Below are positions 1 to 11,326 of a DNA stretch of 64,000 bases, piece by piece. The position numbers and the translations under genes are program-made. This DNA comes from Fasciola hepatica (Eukaryota; Platyhelminthes; Trematoda; Plagiorchiida; Fasciolidae), in NCBI GenBank assembly GCA_948099385.1, contig CANUEZ040000164.1:4540501-4604500 (forward strand), in the 5' to 3' direction. Every line of letters starts with the position of its first letter. Position 1 is the first letter of the stretch. Below the pieces are notes generated by a model. It searched no databases, had not been told where the DNA came from, and saw nothing but the letters and a program-made list of their open reading frames with translations.

Positions 1-514
1 AAATTCATCTGTATGACTGAGCATCATTCTTCAATGTGCACCCGTGAAGATGTGGCTGAACGATATTGGGGATAATTTGTGCTATCTTGAGTTGTTTTGT
101 TTTCCATTTTGCCAGTGTGACGCGGAACCCTTGAGTGGCCCGGTTCTGACAGACTAATAGATGAAGCACGAATATAAATTTGACGCCGTCCATGAATACG
201 AGTCCGTGTTATGACGATATATCACATTCTTAACTTCCACTCATGCCATTATACTCATGCTATGACATATATTGAGATTGCGTAATAAGATGTTCACAAT
301 CATTATAGATCGATACTGTTCTCTGTGTGCATTCGTTACTGTTTGTCATCTATTAGAGCTTTATAAATTCGATGCTAAATATAAGTGACATAATATAGGA
401 ATAATTTCAGTACCGATATTCTCAATGAGCCGAATGATAAATACGACGAGAATAGAACTGACAGGAAGGAAAATAATCCGTTCATCCCCGTCTGTCCTTC
501 CATCACGATTTTAG
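1..514. other. sequence upstream of the first visible CUB exon
   Basis: This is AT-rich and has no convincing exon in any frame. It is most simply intron, if the gene begins outside the window. The 60-70-residue frames here have no recognisable motif. Confidence 0.4.
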
Positions 515-672
515 CCCAATCGTCAATTGCAATCTGTGGGAACCAAAGCCTGCATTTGCGTGATGGGCAAAATACATTTACCATTCCGGAACGCGATGGA
601 CCTAGAGAATGTGTTTACAATTTGACAAGCGAAAACGACACGATTATCAATTTCATCTTGGTTACCACGTCT
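515..672 (+). CDS. CUB-domain gene, exon a (first half of CUB domain 1)
   Basis: This is an internal exon of an extracellular or secreted protein built from CUB domains, which usually act as protein- or carbohydrate-binding modules. The acceptor is TTTTAG just before 515 and the donor is GTGAGT at 673. The first two bases complete a codon (phase-1 intron) and the exon ends in phase 0. It encodes about 52 residues beginning QSSIAICGNQSLHL, with the first two of the four CUB cysteines (in AICGNQ and PRECVYN) and the hydrophobic strand IINFILVTT before the splice site. There are NxT/S sites suited to N-glycosylation (NQS, NLT, NDT). The start of the gene is not visible; upstream exons probably lie beyond the left edge. 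The family call rests on the cysteine spacing and on the next exon, and I cannot tell which CUB protein it is. Confidence 0.72.
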
Positions 673-779
673 GTGAGTTATTCCTCTTCACACCAAAATC
701 TCTCACCATAGACTCACTGTACTACAGTATATACTTCACCATAAATGAAATGCTCATTCATTGATGTTCATCTTTGCAG

Positions 780-981
780 ATAGGAACAAAGGAGGGAAAA
801 TGTGATCAAGATTATATCACGGTTGGAGATTCGGAAAATGACCTGCCACATCCACGGTATACTGCATGCGGTGAGGATGGGCCACAGTGGCAATTCTATT
901 CCACGGGAAATCGGATGACAGTCAAATTAGTGGTGAAAAGTCAACTGGATAAAGTCTCAGTTTCGGCTGTTGCAATACCTA
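780..981 (+). CDS. CUB-domain gene, exon b (second half of CUB domain 1)
   Basis: The acceptor is TCTTTGCAG ending at 779 and the donor is GTGAGT at 982, with phase 0 in and phase 1 out. It encodes about 67 residues. The core CDQDYITVGDSEND matches the CUB pattern Cys-x-x-Asp-Tyr/Leu-x-x-Val-x-Asp, and TACGEDGP matches the final Cys-Gly-x-x-x-Pro of the domain. It ends in a beta-strand-like run (NRMTVKLVVKSQ) followed by VSVSAVAIP. The conserved acidic residues in CDQDY and GDSE are those that bind calcium in many CUB domains; calcium binding here is inference. The reading frame runs on past the donor into the intron, so the ORF from 774 to 1334 is an accident of an intron without stops. Confidence 0.78.
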
Positions 982-1137
982 GTGAGTACCTTGCTTTGTA
1001 TAAAATGGTTTCAAAAATGAAAGCCTCTTTTGTCATTTCGATCACGGGATTGCAAACATTTCATCTCCGTTTTCATACTTCACTCATTGCAAACGTGTTT
1101 CGAATAATATATGAAAACGGAGTTTTTTGTTTTGCAG

Positions 1138-1322
1138 TGCACACCAATCGGAACCTTTCTCCTGAATGTGGGAACCATGTGATTCGCATTGGAACGGGAC
1201 GTACAGAATTTATATTCCCACCAACTGGAATCAGCCTGAGAAGAGAAACTAGCTGTCGCTACTTTTTGCTTGGGAATAACAGTGGAGATGGAAATATGAC
1301 ATTCCGTTTCCAATCCCTCAAT
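1138..1322 (+). CDS. CUB-domain gene, exon c (first half of CUB domain 2)
   Basis: The acceptor is TTTTGCAG ending at 1137 and the donor is GTAAGC at 1323, with phase 1 in and phase 0 out. This is the same phase pattern as exon a. About 62 residues include LSPECGNHVIRIGTG and the second cysteine in TSCRYFLLGNNSGDGNMTFRF. The opening Cys-Gly-Asn repeats that of domain 1 (ICGNQS), which fits exon duplication within one gene. NNSG and NMTF hold potential N-glycosylation sites. Confidence 0.72.
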
Positions 1323-1444
1323 GTAAGCAGATGAATGTAGTAAATTAATTGCTGTTGATATTCATATTGCTTTCGAGATCAAATTCACTTGTCAAACTCT
1401 TCCATGTCTAACACATTTTTGTCTTTTCATCATCTGAACAACAG

Positions 1445-1634
1445 ATTCTAAACGAGGACAAATGTAGATCAGATTTTGTGAACGTTTTAAATGAGAATGA
1501 CATGGTAATAGCACGGCACTGTGGCACTATGACACCATCGAACAATATAACAGCTGCAGGCAATGCGCTTACGATAGAGGTGCAAGTGAGGACTAATCCG
1601 GCAAACAGCTTCTTCAAAGGATACATCCACCACG
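1445..1634 (+). CDS. CUB-domain gene, exon d (second half of CUB domain 2)
   Basis: The acceptor is AACAACAG ending at 1444 and the donor is GTAAAT at 1635, with phase 0 in and phase 1 out. It encodes 63 codons plus one base. It holds the third and fourth cysteines of CUB 2 (DKCRSDFVNV and ARHCGTMTPS), the expected Asn-x-Leu-x-Ile strand (GNALTIEVQVRT), and the closing aromatic strand SFFKGYIHH. The acidic residue that normally follows the third cysteine is shifted by two positions compared with domain 1, so domain 2 is more diverged. Confidence 0.7.
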
Positions 1635-1948
1635 GTAAATATGAATAATTCAATAAGATTTTTAGATTGTTCTTCTAGTTTTTTCCACTACTGTCCCCTG
1701 TAATCTCCTTTTGTTTGCGGTTTCGTTCAAAAAACTTTTTTGTGATGTATTTTCTTCCTCCGATTATTTGAAGAATCGTCGATTTATTTATGAAAATCAT
1801 TCTTTTTCCTACCGACTCTTTGATCTCATTTTTTCCTGAAAATGTATTTATATCATTCATTGTTCAGCATGATTCCCACTGAATTTTGAACTCTCGTTCA
1901 CTTCTCTTTTCAAATTGTGCTTCGCTGTTGTACTGTCCTCGTAATTAG

Positions 1949-1977
1949 GTTTCGTTCTGAATGCCGCCAAAGCCACC
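1949..1977 (+). CDS. possible terminal exon of the CUB gene
   Basis: A pyrimidine-containing acceptor (GTCCTCGTAATTAG) precedes 1949. Joined in the phase left by exon d, the frame reads about ten codons (GFVLNAAKAT) and stops at TGA. A short last exon would complete the final CUB strand. There is an AATAAA at about 2662 that could serve as a polyadenylation signal. The exon is very short and its splice score is unremarkable, so this is a guess; the gene could equally continue into exons I did not recognise. Confidence 0.22.
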
Positions 1978-4190
1978 TGACAGGTTCAGATATATGACAA
2001 CTTATAATCTAGAATCTGTGCATCGTTTTCTGATTCCGTCATCAGTGCATCCTAGCTCCATTAACCGACGAAGTAGCTTTGGACAAATCATGTTGTTCTT
2101 TTGGAGTAGTCTTAGTTTTTACACGGTGCTATCGATTCAATGGAGATTACAGCCATGAACCACGAGCGGAGCGTTTACGTATAGGAATCAATGGGCAGAG
2201 ATATACCGGGAACATATACCTGGTGAGCAGAAATGAACTCGAAACCAGTCATGTATATTGCTTTTTCTGTTTACAATTTGCATGTGTCCATTAGGTGAGA
2301 CACTTGCCTTTGATTGCGCTTTATCCATCCATGTACCCCCACAAGATTCATTTCAGTCTCAATTTGGTAAAGTTAATCATGTCGTATTTCTTTGATTTGG
2401 CTGAATGTTTTTTGAGAATCAAACTGGAAATTGCAAACAAGCTATGGATACAAGCTAAACCTCAGTCGGTATTTCCAAGTAATTCGGATCTGCACTTGAA
2501 TAAACCATACACATCTTAAAGTGTCAATGAAACGAAACGACTAGGTCGATAACCCCACACGCTCTTCATGCAGATAGGAGAATGATATTTCCTCAGCTGT
2601 CCACAACAAAGTAACAAATTCAACAGGAATATCTTCACATGGGAATTATAGTTATGGTCAATAAAAATTCGTATGTTGTATAATTAGTCCCATGCAGTGT
2701 ACGGTTGTGCACGCATGCTTCGCTCCTTGTAATCATTATCTACTAATGGAAACCATTATGCCATTTTCTTTGGACAACTGCAATGTGTACGTGGCTCTAA
2801 CAAAAACATATTCCATCCCATGCCTTAGACCTATTAAATCCAAAATCTTGTTCATCCCAAACCGAGAACCTAAACCTGTTCACATTTTTGTTTCAGACAG
2901 TGGGAATCCTCGAGTGACGCCACAAAAATGAACTAACTCGTCACTGTGATATTATTATTTAGAAGACAAGGCTGGAATTTCTAATCACGTATCACATACC
3001 CGGATACAGAATGACGGTTGCTTCTAACTTCTCTTCATAATGTTCCCCGTGTGATTATTGAATTTCTATCTTCAGAGATACTAGTCTAACACATTTATTC
3101 TCACATATCTTCCGCGTCAACAAAGACGATGAATGTTCCTTTTGCTTCTCACCAATATTTCATGATGGAATTCATATGCAAATTATAATTACTTGTTATG
3201 CTTTCGAATGAAAACGACTCACTGTCGATTTTGTGAATGGGCACGGAACCCGAATACGTTCAAGGGGTAATCTGTTGTGCTAAAGTTGGTTCACAACAAT
3301 GCAATGGTCTAGTGGTCGATTCCACCTAAATCCCTCAATTGTTGTTCCACACAGTTAAGGACCAGTTGATGCAAAACAATGCGCAGAAGATTCTCATGTC
3401 ACAGGGATTAAAATCTTTGAGGCCAGTACAACATATTCACAGTCTCCTGTATTGTTTGTTATATTTTTGGGCGAACGATGCTTCGGAATACGTGAACGGA
3501 TAAGCCCAATAAACTTGTCTCTATATTATTCATAACCTTTTTTAATTGGAAAAGTGTTCCACTAGACTAATTAGTATAGGTATTTAGAACTGAAATCTCA
3601 TTTGAATCGTATATAGCGTGCATCGTCAAAGAGCCTATACAGCGCCATACTATGATTGCGAAAATATGCAAGTAGCCGAACAATTCCACAAAATTAGTTT
3701 GCATTGTACCAGAAGTTCCACCAAATTGCAACCAAATTTGGAAGAGTTTCCTAAAAATTTTGTATTTGGCCGACGCATAAAAATTTTCATGGTTCTTGCT
3801 CGCCACTTTGAATGTACCCATTTCGCACATGATTTGCATGAAGACGGTGGTTCGCTTTATGACCTACGGTTTGCTACTGAGCGGTACTAGGCGGCTGAAA
3901 ATGCAGTCTGTTGGTTTCGTCTCTAAGCTCGTAATAGTTGTTGTCTATTGAGGCTCACTTTGTCCCATGTCTGCGTATTTGTAAAACTTCTGCACACTCC
4001 CGGATTGATAACATGAAATGCCCAGGAAACAAAAACATTTATGGTTCAATTGTATATTCATTTATACTGCAGTTCCACGAGAAAATCCTACCTTCGATTT
4101 TTTATGCGTTTGACGATATGTGTTACTGAACTGAACCGGACACCGCACGATTCTACTAGTTATTTTCAGTCATAGCAATTTATTAGGTTG
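1978..4190. other. no gene recognised; diverged intergenic sequence
   Basis: I see no domain, RNA gene or clear repeat copy. The short overlapping frames at 3567-3890 are on both strands of the same sequence and carry no motif. A frame at 2079-2294 (ending near YTGNIYLVSR) looks faintly protein-like and is followed by GTGAGC, but nothing connects it to the CUB exons. Confidence 0.4.
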
Positions 4191-4860
4191 ATGGAGTTGA
4201 TGACAGTAAATGCTTTATTTACCGGACGTTACGGAACGTCAAATTCGGCAGAAACATTTTAGCCACAAAGAAGTTCACTTATTAGCTCATGCATCCGTGA
4301 GACTCAAATTCATTTTTATGGTAGGTTCACACAAAAAATGACGCCCTGAGGATACCAGAATGGGCAACTCAAAACCTCAATGCATTTTGCAAAGCGCACT
4401 GGTATGTTTTCTCACTGGATGACAGCACTCGATCAGGTTTCTGAATTCGCCGTTCTGTATAAACACTTCCTGGCTTATTTTGTGCCACGCGACGCATAAA
4501 TGTTAGCAGTTTCTCAAGTGGCGATACTGAGGCTAATTGAGTAGAAATGAATATATATATAATGCGACTAAAATTTAGCCATTTATTGCGTAGATGTATC
4601 GCATTAGGCCAAGATCGGCCTTCCTGTTTGCGCTGCGCCAGGCGGTTAAACAAAACTCCATTTGGGTGCAGTAAAAAAGTAATTCAGTATTCAATTAAGG
4701 TGAGTGCAGTTCATTCAACCATTGTTATGTCCAACACCATCATCAAGTCGGGGGCAGAGTGTACAGAAGTGTAGAATGAAGAGAGGAAAATAATGTGATA
4801 TTCGTAAATAATAGGGACACAGACAGTTCCCGAATGCAACTAAGCGACTGGCTATGAAAC
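4190..4860. repeat. weak, old copy of sequence found in repeat B near 59.1 kb
   Basis: The stretch around 4250-4320 (TTAGCTCATGCATCCGTGAG and neighbours) lines up by eye with 59,075-59,150 (TTAGCCCATGCCATCGTGAA and neighbours), both ending in a similar CACTTTTAT/CACTTTATA-like run. Nearby words such as GATACCAGAATGG also recur at 59,040. The match is patchy, so this is an old or partial copy. The 60-90-residue frames in it are on both strands and not recognised. Confidence 0.35.
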
Positions 4861-4864
4861 CAAA

Positions 4865-5165
4865 CAAACTCACCTAAGGCCTGAAACACTGTGGATGCTT
4901 AACCTGTTGCCATATCAGAGACGGACCACATCGACCTGCCTTCAAACGGCCACCCACTTCGGGGAACAGTGTACAACGATGAAGTCCATCTGTTCTAGCC
5001 ATACCTGTTGAGATTCGGTGGTTGTTCCAAAGAATAACAACTGGTTTCCAGCACCCTATTCGAATCCTCAGCATTGCTGGTATAGTGTTCTTATCATAGT
5101 CAGGAAACAACACGGAATGATGAATGCTCGAAGATCGAAAACGTCCGCCAATCTTCCACAAATAA
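4865..5165. repeat. dispersed repeat, copy 1 of 3
   Basis: This segment resembles 32,265-32,585 and 46,985-47,290. Shared landmarks in order are: a gene-like run around CCATATCA, then CTTCGGGGAACAG/CTCGGAAAACAGC, then a central AT-rich stretch, then CCTCAGCATTGC-GGT-TAGTGTTCT, then an end rich in GACGCTCG/GATGCTCG. The minus strand of the 5-kb and 47-kb copies has an open frame of 86-95 residues sharing a core (KNTIPAMLRI versus ENTLSAMLRL), which suggests a decayed coding region. I do not recognise the family. Confidence 0.5.
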
Positions 5166-5414
5166 TGTGCAATATTACTAAACCATATGAAATAGTAGAT
5201 GTAACCGCACCAATGTGCAGCTGCATGTCAAGCAGGAGCCCTTTTATTACTAAGGTTAACAAAGACAAACGCGCCTTATGCAAAATGTGCTATTTTCCGA
5301 ATTCATGCATGTAAAAAGCAAGGTTTATTAGTTAGGAAAATAAACATTTTAGATATAATCCAAATGCATAGATTCCTTTATGAGTACACTGGATTTTTCT
5401 CATTATTATTCGGT

Positions 5415-6300
5415 GAATGCATTGTGACGAATGATCAGGATAGTGGGACCACTCTTTGACTCGACATCAGGAGCAACGGATTATCGTGTAAATATGAGAT
5501 CATCTCTAATAATCATGTCTATTTGTATGCTAGCGCGGTGCTTATTCCGGGAAGCAAATTTCAATGACTGCCTTCGTGTCGTTAGCTGGATAACTGACTT
5601 CTGTGTGAAGTTCAAGATTGAACGGACTTGAACCCGTGTCGCTCTTGTGACACCGTCTGAACAAACCATGACTAATCAATATGAGTTAATTCGATCACGT
5701 CAATCGTCCGAGACATTTTTAAAATGAAGAATAAAGGAAGCGAGCGAGTGTGTCCAAGTGATTTGACAACATTTCAAAAAGGAGCCGTCCAGTTAGGTGT
5801 ACCAAAGAAAGCCAGTACACGACTGTGACAAGGATGGCACTAGACAGCGCTTGACTTAATCCGAAATCCAACTGGATATATGTAAGACTGCGTTTGAAAA
5901 ACCAGCCAATGATGATCGGTTTTCCAGGCCAAACTGGAAGCAAACTATCGGAATATCGAATAACCAACGGAGAAAAGATTGACCAACACACCGGAACACC
6001 TGGCCTGCACTCACCATACACAGATCTAAAAATATTGCGAACAAGTGGAAATTGATCGGGTTACCTGGCCAAACAGAATCAACATTATTGGTTGTATTTT
6101 GTATGTCCTAGGCGGACCAGGTTTTGAGGATCATGCAAAGCACTAACAAGGAGATATATTATGTACCCTAACTAACTTGTAATCCAACGGCTGGAACACC
6201 ATATGAATGATGTGTAAGCCTCCGAGGAAAATCTGATCAATTCAAACGACGTCCGAAACCGTCATCACTGAATCACCAATCAAACATACAGTGTGAACAA
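5415..6300. repeat. old copy of repeat A/B module (compare 23.6-24.56 kb)
   Basis: This region parallels 23,605-24,560 and 61,060-62,010. Shared landmarks in the same order are ATCA(A/G)GATAGTRG near 5438, CAAAGAAAGCCAGTACACGA near 5803, GACAGCGCTTG near 5842, CACACCGGAACACCTGGCC near 5989, and AACAAATACACTGG-CACACCTA near 6297. Identity looks like roughly 70%, against well over 90% between the A and B copies, so this insertion or duplication is much older. On the minus strand all three copies keep a frame containing MVSAGQVFRCVG, but the surrounding residues are not conserved. Confidence 0.65.
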
Positions 6301-6339
6301 ATACACTGGACACACCTAGAAGATGTAATAACTTATTCG

Positions 6340-6560
6340 CATTGCATAACTGGTTTCTATAAATGTTATATCAGAGAAGTTAATTGGTAGACTTGAAAAT
6401 GGCCAGTTACATGGAGCTTTCGTCGGACTGGTTCCTGGTCATCCTACTTAACTGAGGCTCATCCGCGTGCAAGACTACGAAGCTGTACCTGGCCGTATCA
6501 CGTGTGGCAGCTGATGAATTACCACACTTATTTATTTGAAGACCCGCATTGCGTCGATCA
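6340..6560. repeat. copy of the module next to the gypsy gag in repeat B (53.75-53.94 kb)
   Basis: Landmarks AACTGGTTT-TATAAAT, TAGACTTGAAAATGGCCA, TTTCGTCGGACTGGTT, CATCCGCGTGCA and TACCTGGCCGTATCACGTGT correspond in order to 53,752-53,935. In this old copy the module sits right after the 23.6-24.56-kb-type module, whereas in A and B the two lie several kilobases apart. This may preserve the original order of a larger repeat. Confidence 0.6.
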
Positions 6561-6659
6561 TCTTTTGGAAGAAGAACTTTATCCCTGTCATTCTTTGCCA
6601 TTGTCACTCAAATGTCCCATTGGATGCCATTACATATCATATACGATCTACTTACGATG

Positions 6660-6800
6660 AGACTATGTCATTTTGACTAAAATGAACTACTGACTTATTC
6701 AACCAATGCACGAACGTCTATATTCTGAGTCGGTATAAGAGCATTGACCCTATTTTATAAATTTATGGTGATAATCTTTTCTTATTCCGTAATTTACGCG
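6660..6800. repeat. faint relic of the E/E' repeat
   Basis: The run TTTTGACTAAAATGAACTACTGAC...CAATGCACGAACG...GCATTGACCCTATTT parallels 50,385-50,470 of E' in the same order. It is short and strongly diverged. Confidence 0.4.
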
Positions 6801-7973
6801 AACAAACTATGAAAGATGAAATTCCACGCCAACGCGTATGGTCTAGAAATTACCGCATAACATCAAATCGGGCATACATGTGGTTGAATGAGCGAATCCC
6901 ATTGAGCCCTTAGATTCACCTACTAACGGTTTCTAATTTTCATTCGCCAAGTTCATCGAGTGTTATTCGGAACAAACGATCGTATTACAGTACAAGTTCG
7001 GTGTAATTATTCTACCTCAACTATTGGTCAAGCCCGTTCATTTGCTTTACTAACATCTGATTTTCATTTAAATCGTTATATTCACACTATATGCCACTAA
7101 CAAGCTATTGAGCAGTATGTTGCGAAATTCGGATTCTTCAAAGGTACCAAATATTTTGGCCTTCACATCACACTCAATTTGGAAAAATATGACCTAGCAA
7201 AAAGACCTTAACAACGGTATTGATTGTGTAGCGGTTTGTATCACATAAAGTGTGTTTTGTGTGGTAATGGTTCATGCCGATTACTGATTCCATGTGACAA
7301 AACAAAGGACGAATTCGGCCATCGTCATTTCTGGTTTGTGGAGTTTGAAGTATGTGGGCAAGCTCATTTGAGTGGATAATCATTGGGTTTTGTTAGTCAT
7401 TCAGTGGCTAGTGTTATCTCCAAAGTGCTCAACTTAGCACTATTGCATGCAACATGCTGTTGGGTCTTTTGGTCTAGATAGAATATGAGGCAGAAAGTGT
7501 AGGGCTAGTGCATAGTTAAACGAATGTCATATACAGATAGGCCCTTTGGATATTACAGACTATGCTGATGGGTTTGAAGCATATAAAATTACTATACCGC
7601 TTCTTTGGGGATCTCGTTCGTTGAGGGGTGCTGATGCTAGCGATGGATCACGGTATCGCTTTGCATATTTTCGGGATTTACACGTACCGGTTGTGTTATC
7701 AGAAATGTGATTACGTATTATTTAGTTTTGTTTGAACAACTGTTTAAAAAAATAAAGATGAGTGTAATTATCCAACATCTGTTTAATTTCTTTAGATACT
7801 AGGCACAATAAACTCCATGTGCGGAAGGCGTTTTCCCTCCACTGAATCAGTTCAGTAGTGAGCATCAATCTCCCTCTCGTTTGGTTTATTTTCCCTAATT
7901 TTTTTCCTATATCTTCCATGTTCTATGTGTCGTCATTTAACATATTACTGTGTTTTAACCATTGGTATGTACA

Positions 7974-7976
<3 letters not shown>
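6801..7976. other. no gene recognised
   Basis: I see no domain, RNA gene or clear repeat family in this stretch. The short frames have no recognisable motif. Confidence 0.4.

Positions 7977-8027
<51 letters not shown>
7977..8027. repeat. (TA)n microsatellite
   Basis: An uninterrupted AT dinucleotide tract of about 51 bases. The IYIYIY-type translations across it are not genuine coding sequence. Confidence 0.98.
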
Positions 8028-8028
<1 letters not shown>

Positions 8029-9100
8029 GGCCACTATCTAATTTCTCAATCATATATATTGATGGAACTCTTTTGATTTCTGAAATACAACTTCTGTGCG
8101 CCTCCTTTATGTCTGTTTCTCCTCAGTGACTATTGTGTTTACTCGTTGTGTAATGACCGGATTTTTGCAAAGGCTGGTCCGTGTTTTGTTAGGTCTTTTA
8201 ATATTAAAAACGAATATTCCGTGATACAAGTGATAAATTGTATGTGAGAGGCATTCAAGAGGTTGCCACTTTACTGCCTTCAACTTTGAGATAGCTAAAC
8301 CCTGATTCGAAACCAACCACGGGTGGCGTATGAGGGATAAAGAACTGAGTCCACCGAAATTTGTGGCGGAAGCGTGTAGTGCCCAGGCAGGATCTCTGGC
8401 TTGATCCAAAGGATGGACTGAGCAAAAAAATAGTAAGCTCACAGAGGATTCCAGAAGAGGCGGATAAATTACAGAATTGTCCACCGGTTCATCTGGACCA
8501 ACTCTGCTGCTGTGCAGGCTACGGCTGGTGGACCAAAGGCTAGAACTGAACCCTAGAATAAAAATGCCCTTATATTAACTGGGCGGCCGAGTAGTATAAC
8601 AGCACTGCAGACAAACTGGTCTCCCATTTCCAGTCACTTCCCACTTTCTTTTCCATTTTCACACACCCCCAAGCTGTTCGGTCTACCGTGCCAGCTGCAT
8701 GTCCGTTGATGAAAACTCTGGATACATTCTGTCTCGCTCTTCGTTGAATATCTCCCGACTCTCACCAAACCCGTTTCCATCGAATGAGGCGCTCATTAGC
8801 TTTAGATTTCCATTTTGAATAAACAGAGTCAGACCACTGACGCGTTCAACACAACATACTGGTTCAGCTCGTACTCTTGAATCCTCTATCAACGACGTGT
8901 GTTACATTCAAGTGACTCCCATCCAAGAAACCAGACCCACCTTCATGTGGATAAACCCTCCAAAATCTTCTGTCAGATTTGCCATAGCCGATTTTGAAGG
9001 CAATGAAGGACTCAAATGTCCGTGCAAACTGAGCAGTTCTCAACTTGATGGACCCAAAATACTTGTCTTTTTGGCTTAAACATCCACCCATTGCAACCCA
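8028..9100. other. unassigned sequence upstream of the BEL/Pao remnant
   Basis: There are several frames of 60-125 residues on the minus strand (8107-8484, 8683-8892, 8864-9091), with no motif I recognise. The region may include 5' parts of the BEL/Pao element, such as gag, but nothing in the translations proves that. Confidence 0.3.
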
Positions 9101-9106
9101 GATTCA

Positions 9107-9376
9107 GTGAAATATAGCTTTTACCCTGAGAACCACGATATCTCGAGTAAAGCAACCTCTGGCCGATGTCGTGTTTGTGGTTGCCACTCGTTGATCGCTA
9201 GAAACGTTGAAAGTCTCACTCTCCCAGCTAGGAAAATGAAAGCATGCTTAGCCACCGTAACCCAGTTGAGTGAAGCAGCTGAGCTGAAGTGTGAATACAG
9301 CCTCGTAAGGATTTTTGATAAATGGCAGAAAGGTTTGCAAGAGAAATGGGCGGATATTGCGGACAGCATCACTTAA
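9107..9376 (+). pseudogene. possible BEL/Pao gag end with zinc-knuckle relic
   Basis: A frame of 89 residues contains CRVCGCHSLIARNVESL, which resembles the Cys-x-x-Cys-...-His knuckle that precedes the protease in BEL/Pao retrotransposons, with the expected later cysteine replaced by Arg-Asn. The BEL/Pao protease remnant follows about 550 bases downstream on the same strand, which supports the reading. The motif is incomplete and the assignment is tentative; the frame could be accidental. Confidence 0.3.
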
Positions 9377-9922
9377 GGCGAGGATGAACCCTCCGTTAGG
9401 ATTTTCCTCTTGTTTGTGGAAGGAATAGAAACAATTGTAAGTAGTTTGCTTGTACACAAAAAACCATTGAGAGAGTGATGTATTTCGAGGGGAAAACCAC
9501 ACTCGTAATTATTAGGAAGACTTAATCCAACGAGATAATAGTTTATCGAAATGGTAATAGCCAACCGTGCCAGATTTTCCTTAACTGCCACGATTTGGTT
9601 GACCGCAGCGGTTTCTCACGCATGAGGGTCGCTAAAAGCCACTTGTTTATGAGAACCCACAAATAATGTTTTCTCCGCTCAAAGGCTAATCAATCACTTG
9701 TCTTCTGTCCATCTGATTGTCTCTATGACAAACTTTGATGTGGAAGCCGTCATAACAGCTTATTACACGGAGACCTGTTCCCATCGATGTCGGATCAGAC
9801 TAAACAAGTTGACTGTGGCTCTACTGCCGCCCAAGGGCATCTGCTTCGGCTATATCCTTTTGAGGTTTCATTATCAGTCAAGGTCATGATAAATTTACTT
9901 CTTTTCGTATAATGGATCATAA

Positions 9923-10640
9923 GTGTCCCTCATCAGTCAGGATGTGGCTAATGCTATCACTTTAGATGGTGGCTGCACTCTGCATGATGGGAAGACGACG
10001 TCGTGTGAAGAGGTCTGTCTGTCTAAAGAGTCGCTGAAGGGAGAGTTTAATATGAGGATTGATAGGACCTACGCAATCAATAACCGTCCAGTAACATTCA
10101 CTGAGGGTTATGATGTGAGTGCTCTCAACCGTTGGCCACACCTCGAAAACGTGCCCAATAAACGCTTTGGAGCCGTATTTGGGTATGATGTACCTGACCC
10201 TCACTAGATCACTATCCAGAGAAAAGGCAAAAGGAAACAGCCCTTTGCAGTCAATCACCCTTTGTTTGGGTTGTGAGAGTGTAGTGATGTTCATGACCGA
10301 CTAAACATGTGACTCTTACCTTTTCTGTTGTATTCATTTACACTGATATTGCACATAATTGTGCGCTTTATATGAAATACTACGGTACATAGTGTGCCAT
10401 ATCCGAGTTCTGATTCCGTGATATTCTGTGCAGGATAATACTAGGTTTATCCATACGGTATCACATTTGGCATCGCGTTCAGTAATTTCATCATCCATTC
10501 AGCTGATATGGAGTCACTCGATGTAAATTGTATTTCCAGAGAATGCGAGGACTGTTGCGTCAGTTACGAAATCTGGTCACTGACTAAAAATGGACTGAGT
10601 GCTGAAAAGAAAACTGCATGTACAGGTTTTATGTCTCGTA
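9923..10640 (+). mobile_element. BEL/Pao LTR retrotransposon remnant (protease to RT linker)
   Basis: The + strand encodes a decayed stretch of BEL/Pao pol. From 9923 the frame has a protease-like region followed by ALNRWPHLENV, then FGYDVPDPH. These match the family's Trp-Pro-His-Leu and Gly-x-Asp-Val-Pro-Glu-Ala signatures. After an in-frame TAG at 10,205 the frame continues to KQPFAVNHPLFG, which corresponds to the Pro-x-Ala-Val-Arg-Thr-x-Leu-Gly-Trp block that follows. At about 10,510-10,630 a second block (NGLSAEKKTAC, preceded by acidic residues) matches the linker Leu-Ser-x-Glu-Asp-x-x-Ala before the RT. The RT itself is not seen. Stops and frame breaks show that it is not functional. 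No LTRs were found. Confidence 0.62.
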
Positions 10641-11320
10641 ATTGAGTAACTCGCAGATAAACGAACACCAAGTCCTAAGACTGAGAACACCGGCTCGCTT
10701 TACCTCGTGCACTCACATTTTGGGCAAAACCGACCACAGACAGCAATGCAGGAACAAACTCAGTGGCTTACAAAGTAGGTCCTTATTTATGAGAGCCTTT
10801 TGGCCAATAAACGAACAAAAGAGAATTATTGATTCCAGGGAACACACGCGCAAAAGCACGGGTGAAGAACAAGTGGAATAACGTGGTTATCAGAAAGTGC
10901 GTGGTCAGAGAGACAGAGATAGCCGAATTCAGTCGTTCTCACGGATAAGGCTGACTGAGAAGAAGGAATAATTTCTTCCAAACGTCTATCCCCGTTATGT
11001 AACCCAGACAATTATGACATGAATCATTTCAAAACAAGAGAAATAGCCAACGTAGGCGACTTCCTCGAACAGATAAGAACAAAACTTGAAATCCTGAAAA
11101 TAGGAGCCAATCGACACTTGTCATAGAGAGAAAAATGAAATGAACTGCATGATGCAATGTGATTGAACGACAATTGTTTCTGCGGTTGAGAGAGTCAAAG
11201 GTATGACCGGCATGGAATTTGGTGGTGACAATGCATGGAAGGGAAGCAAAATGTTTTGTCAACTCAAGAAGAATTTAGGGTGGGGAGCATGGGATGTTGG
11301 CTGAACCAACATAACGCCGT
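10641..11320. other. unassigned sequence between the BEL/Pao and gypsy remnants
   Basis: No LTR-RT or cellular motif was recognised. The run is purine-rich on the + strand around 10,800-11,120. Confidence 0.35.
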
Positions 11321-11326
11321 CCTTCG

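Noticed and set aside
774..1334. A single 186-residue ORF as the CUB gene
   Set aside because: It reads through an intron (982-1137) with clear donor and acceptor; the two halves are separate exons.
2020..2075. Minus-strand hammerhead core (TCATCAG at 2041, TTTC upstream)
   Set aside because: The 8 bases between the two motifs cannot form a stem II.
7858..8076. ORF with Ile-Tyr repeats
   Set aside because: It is the translation of a TA microsatellite.
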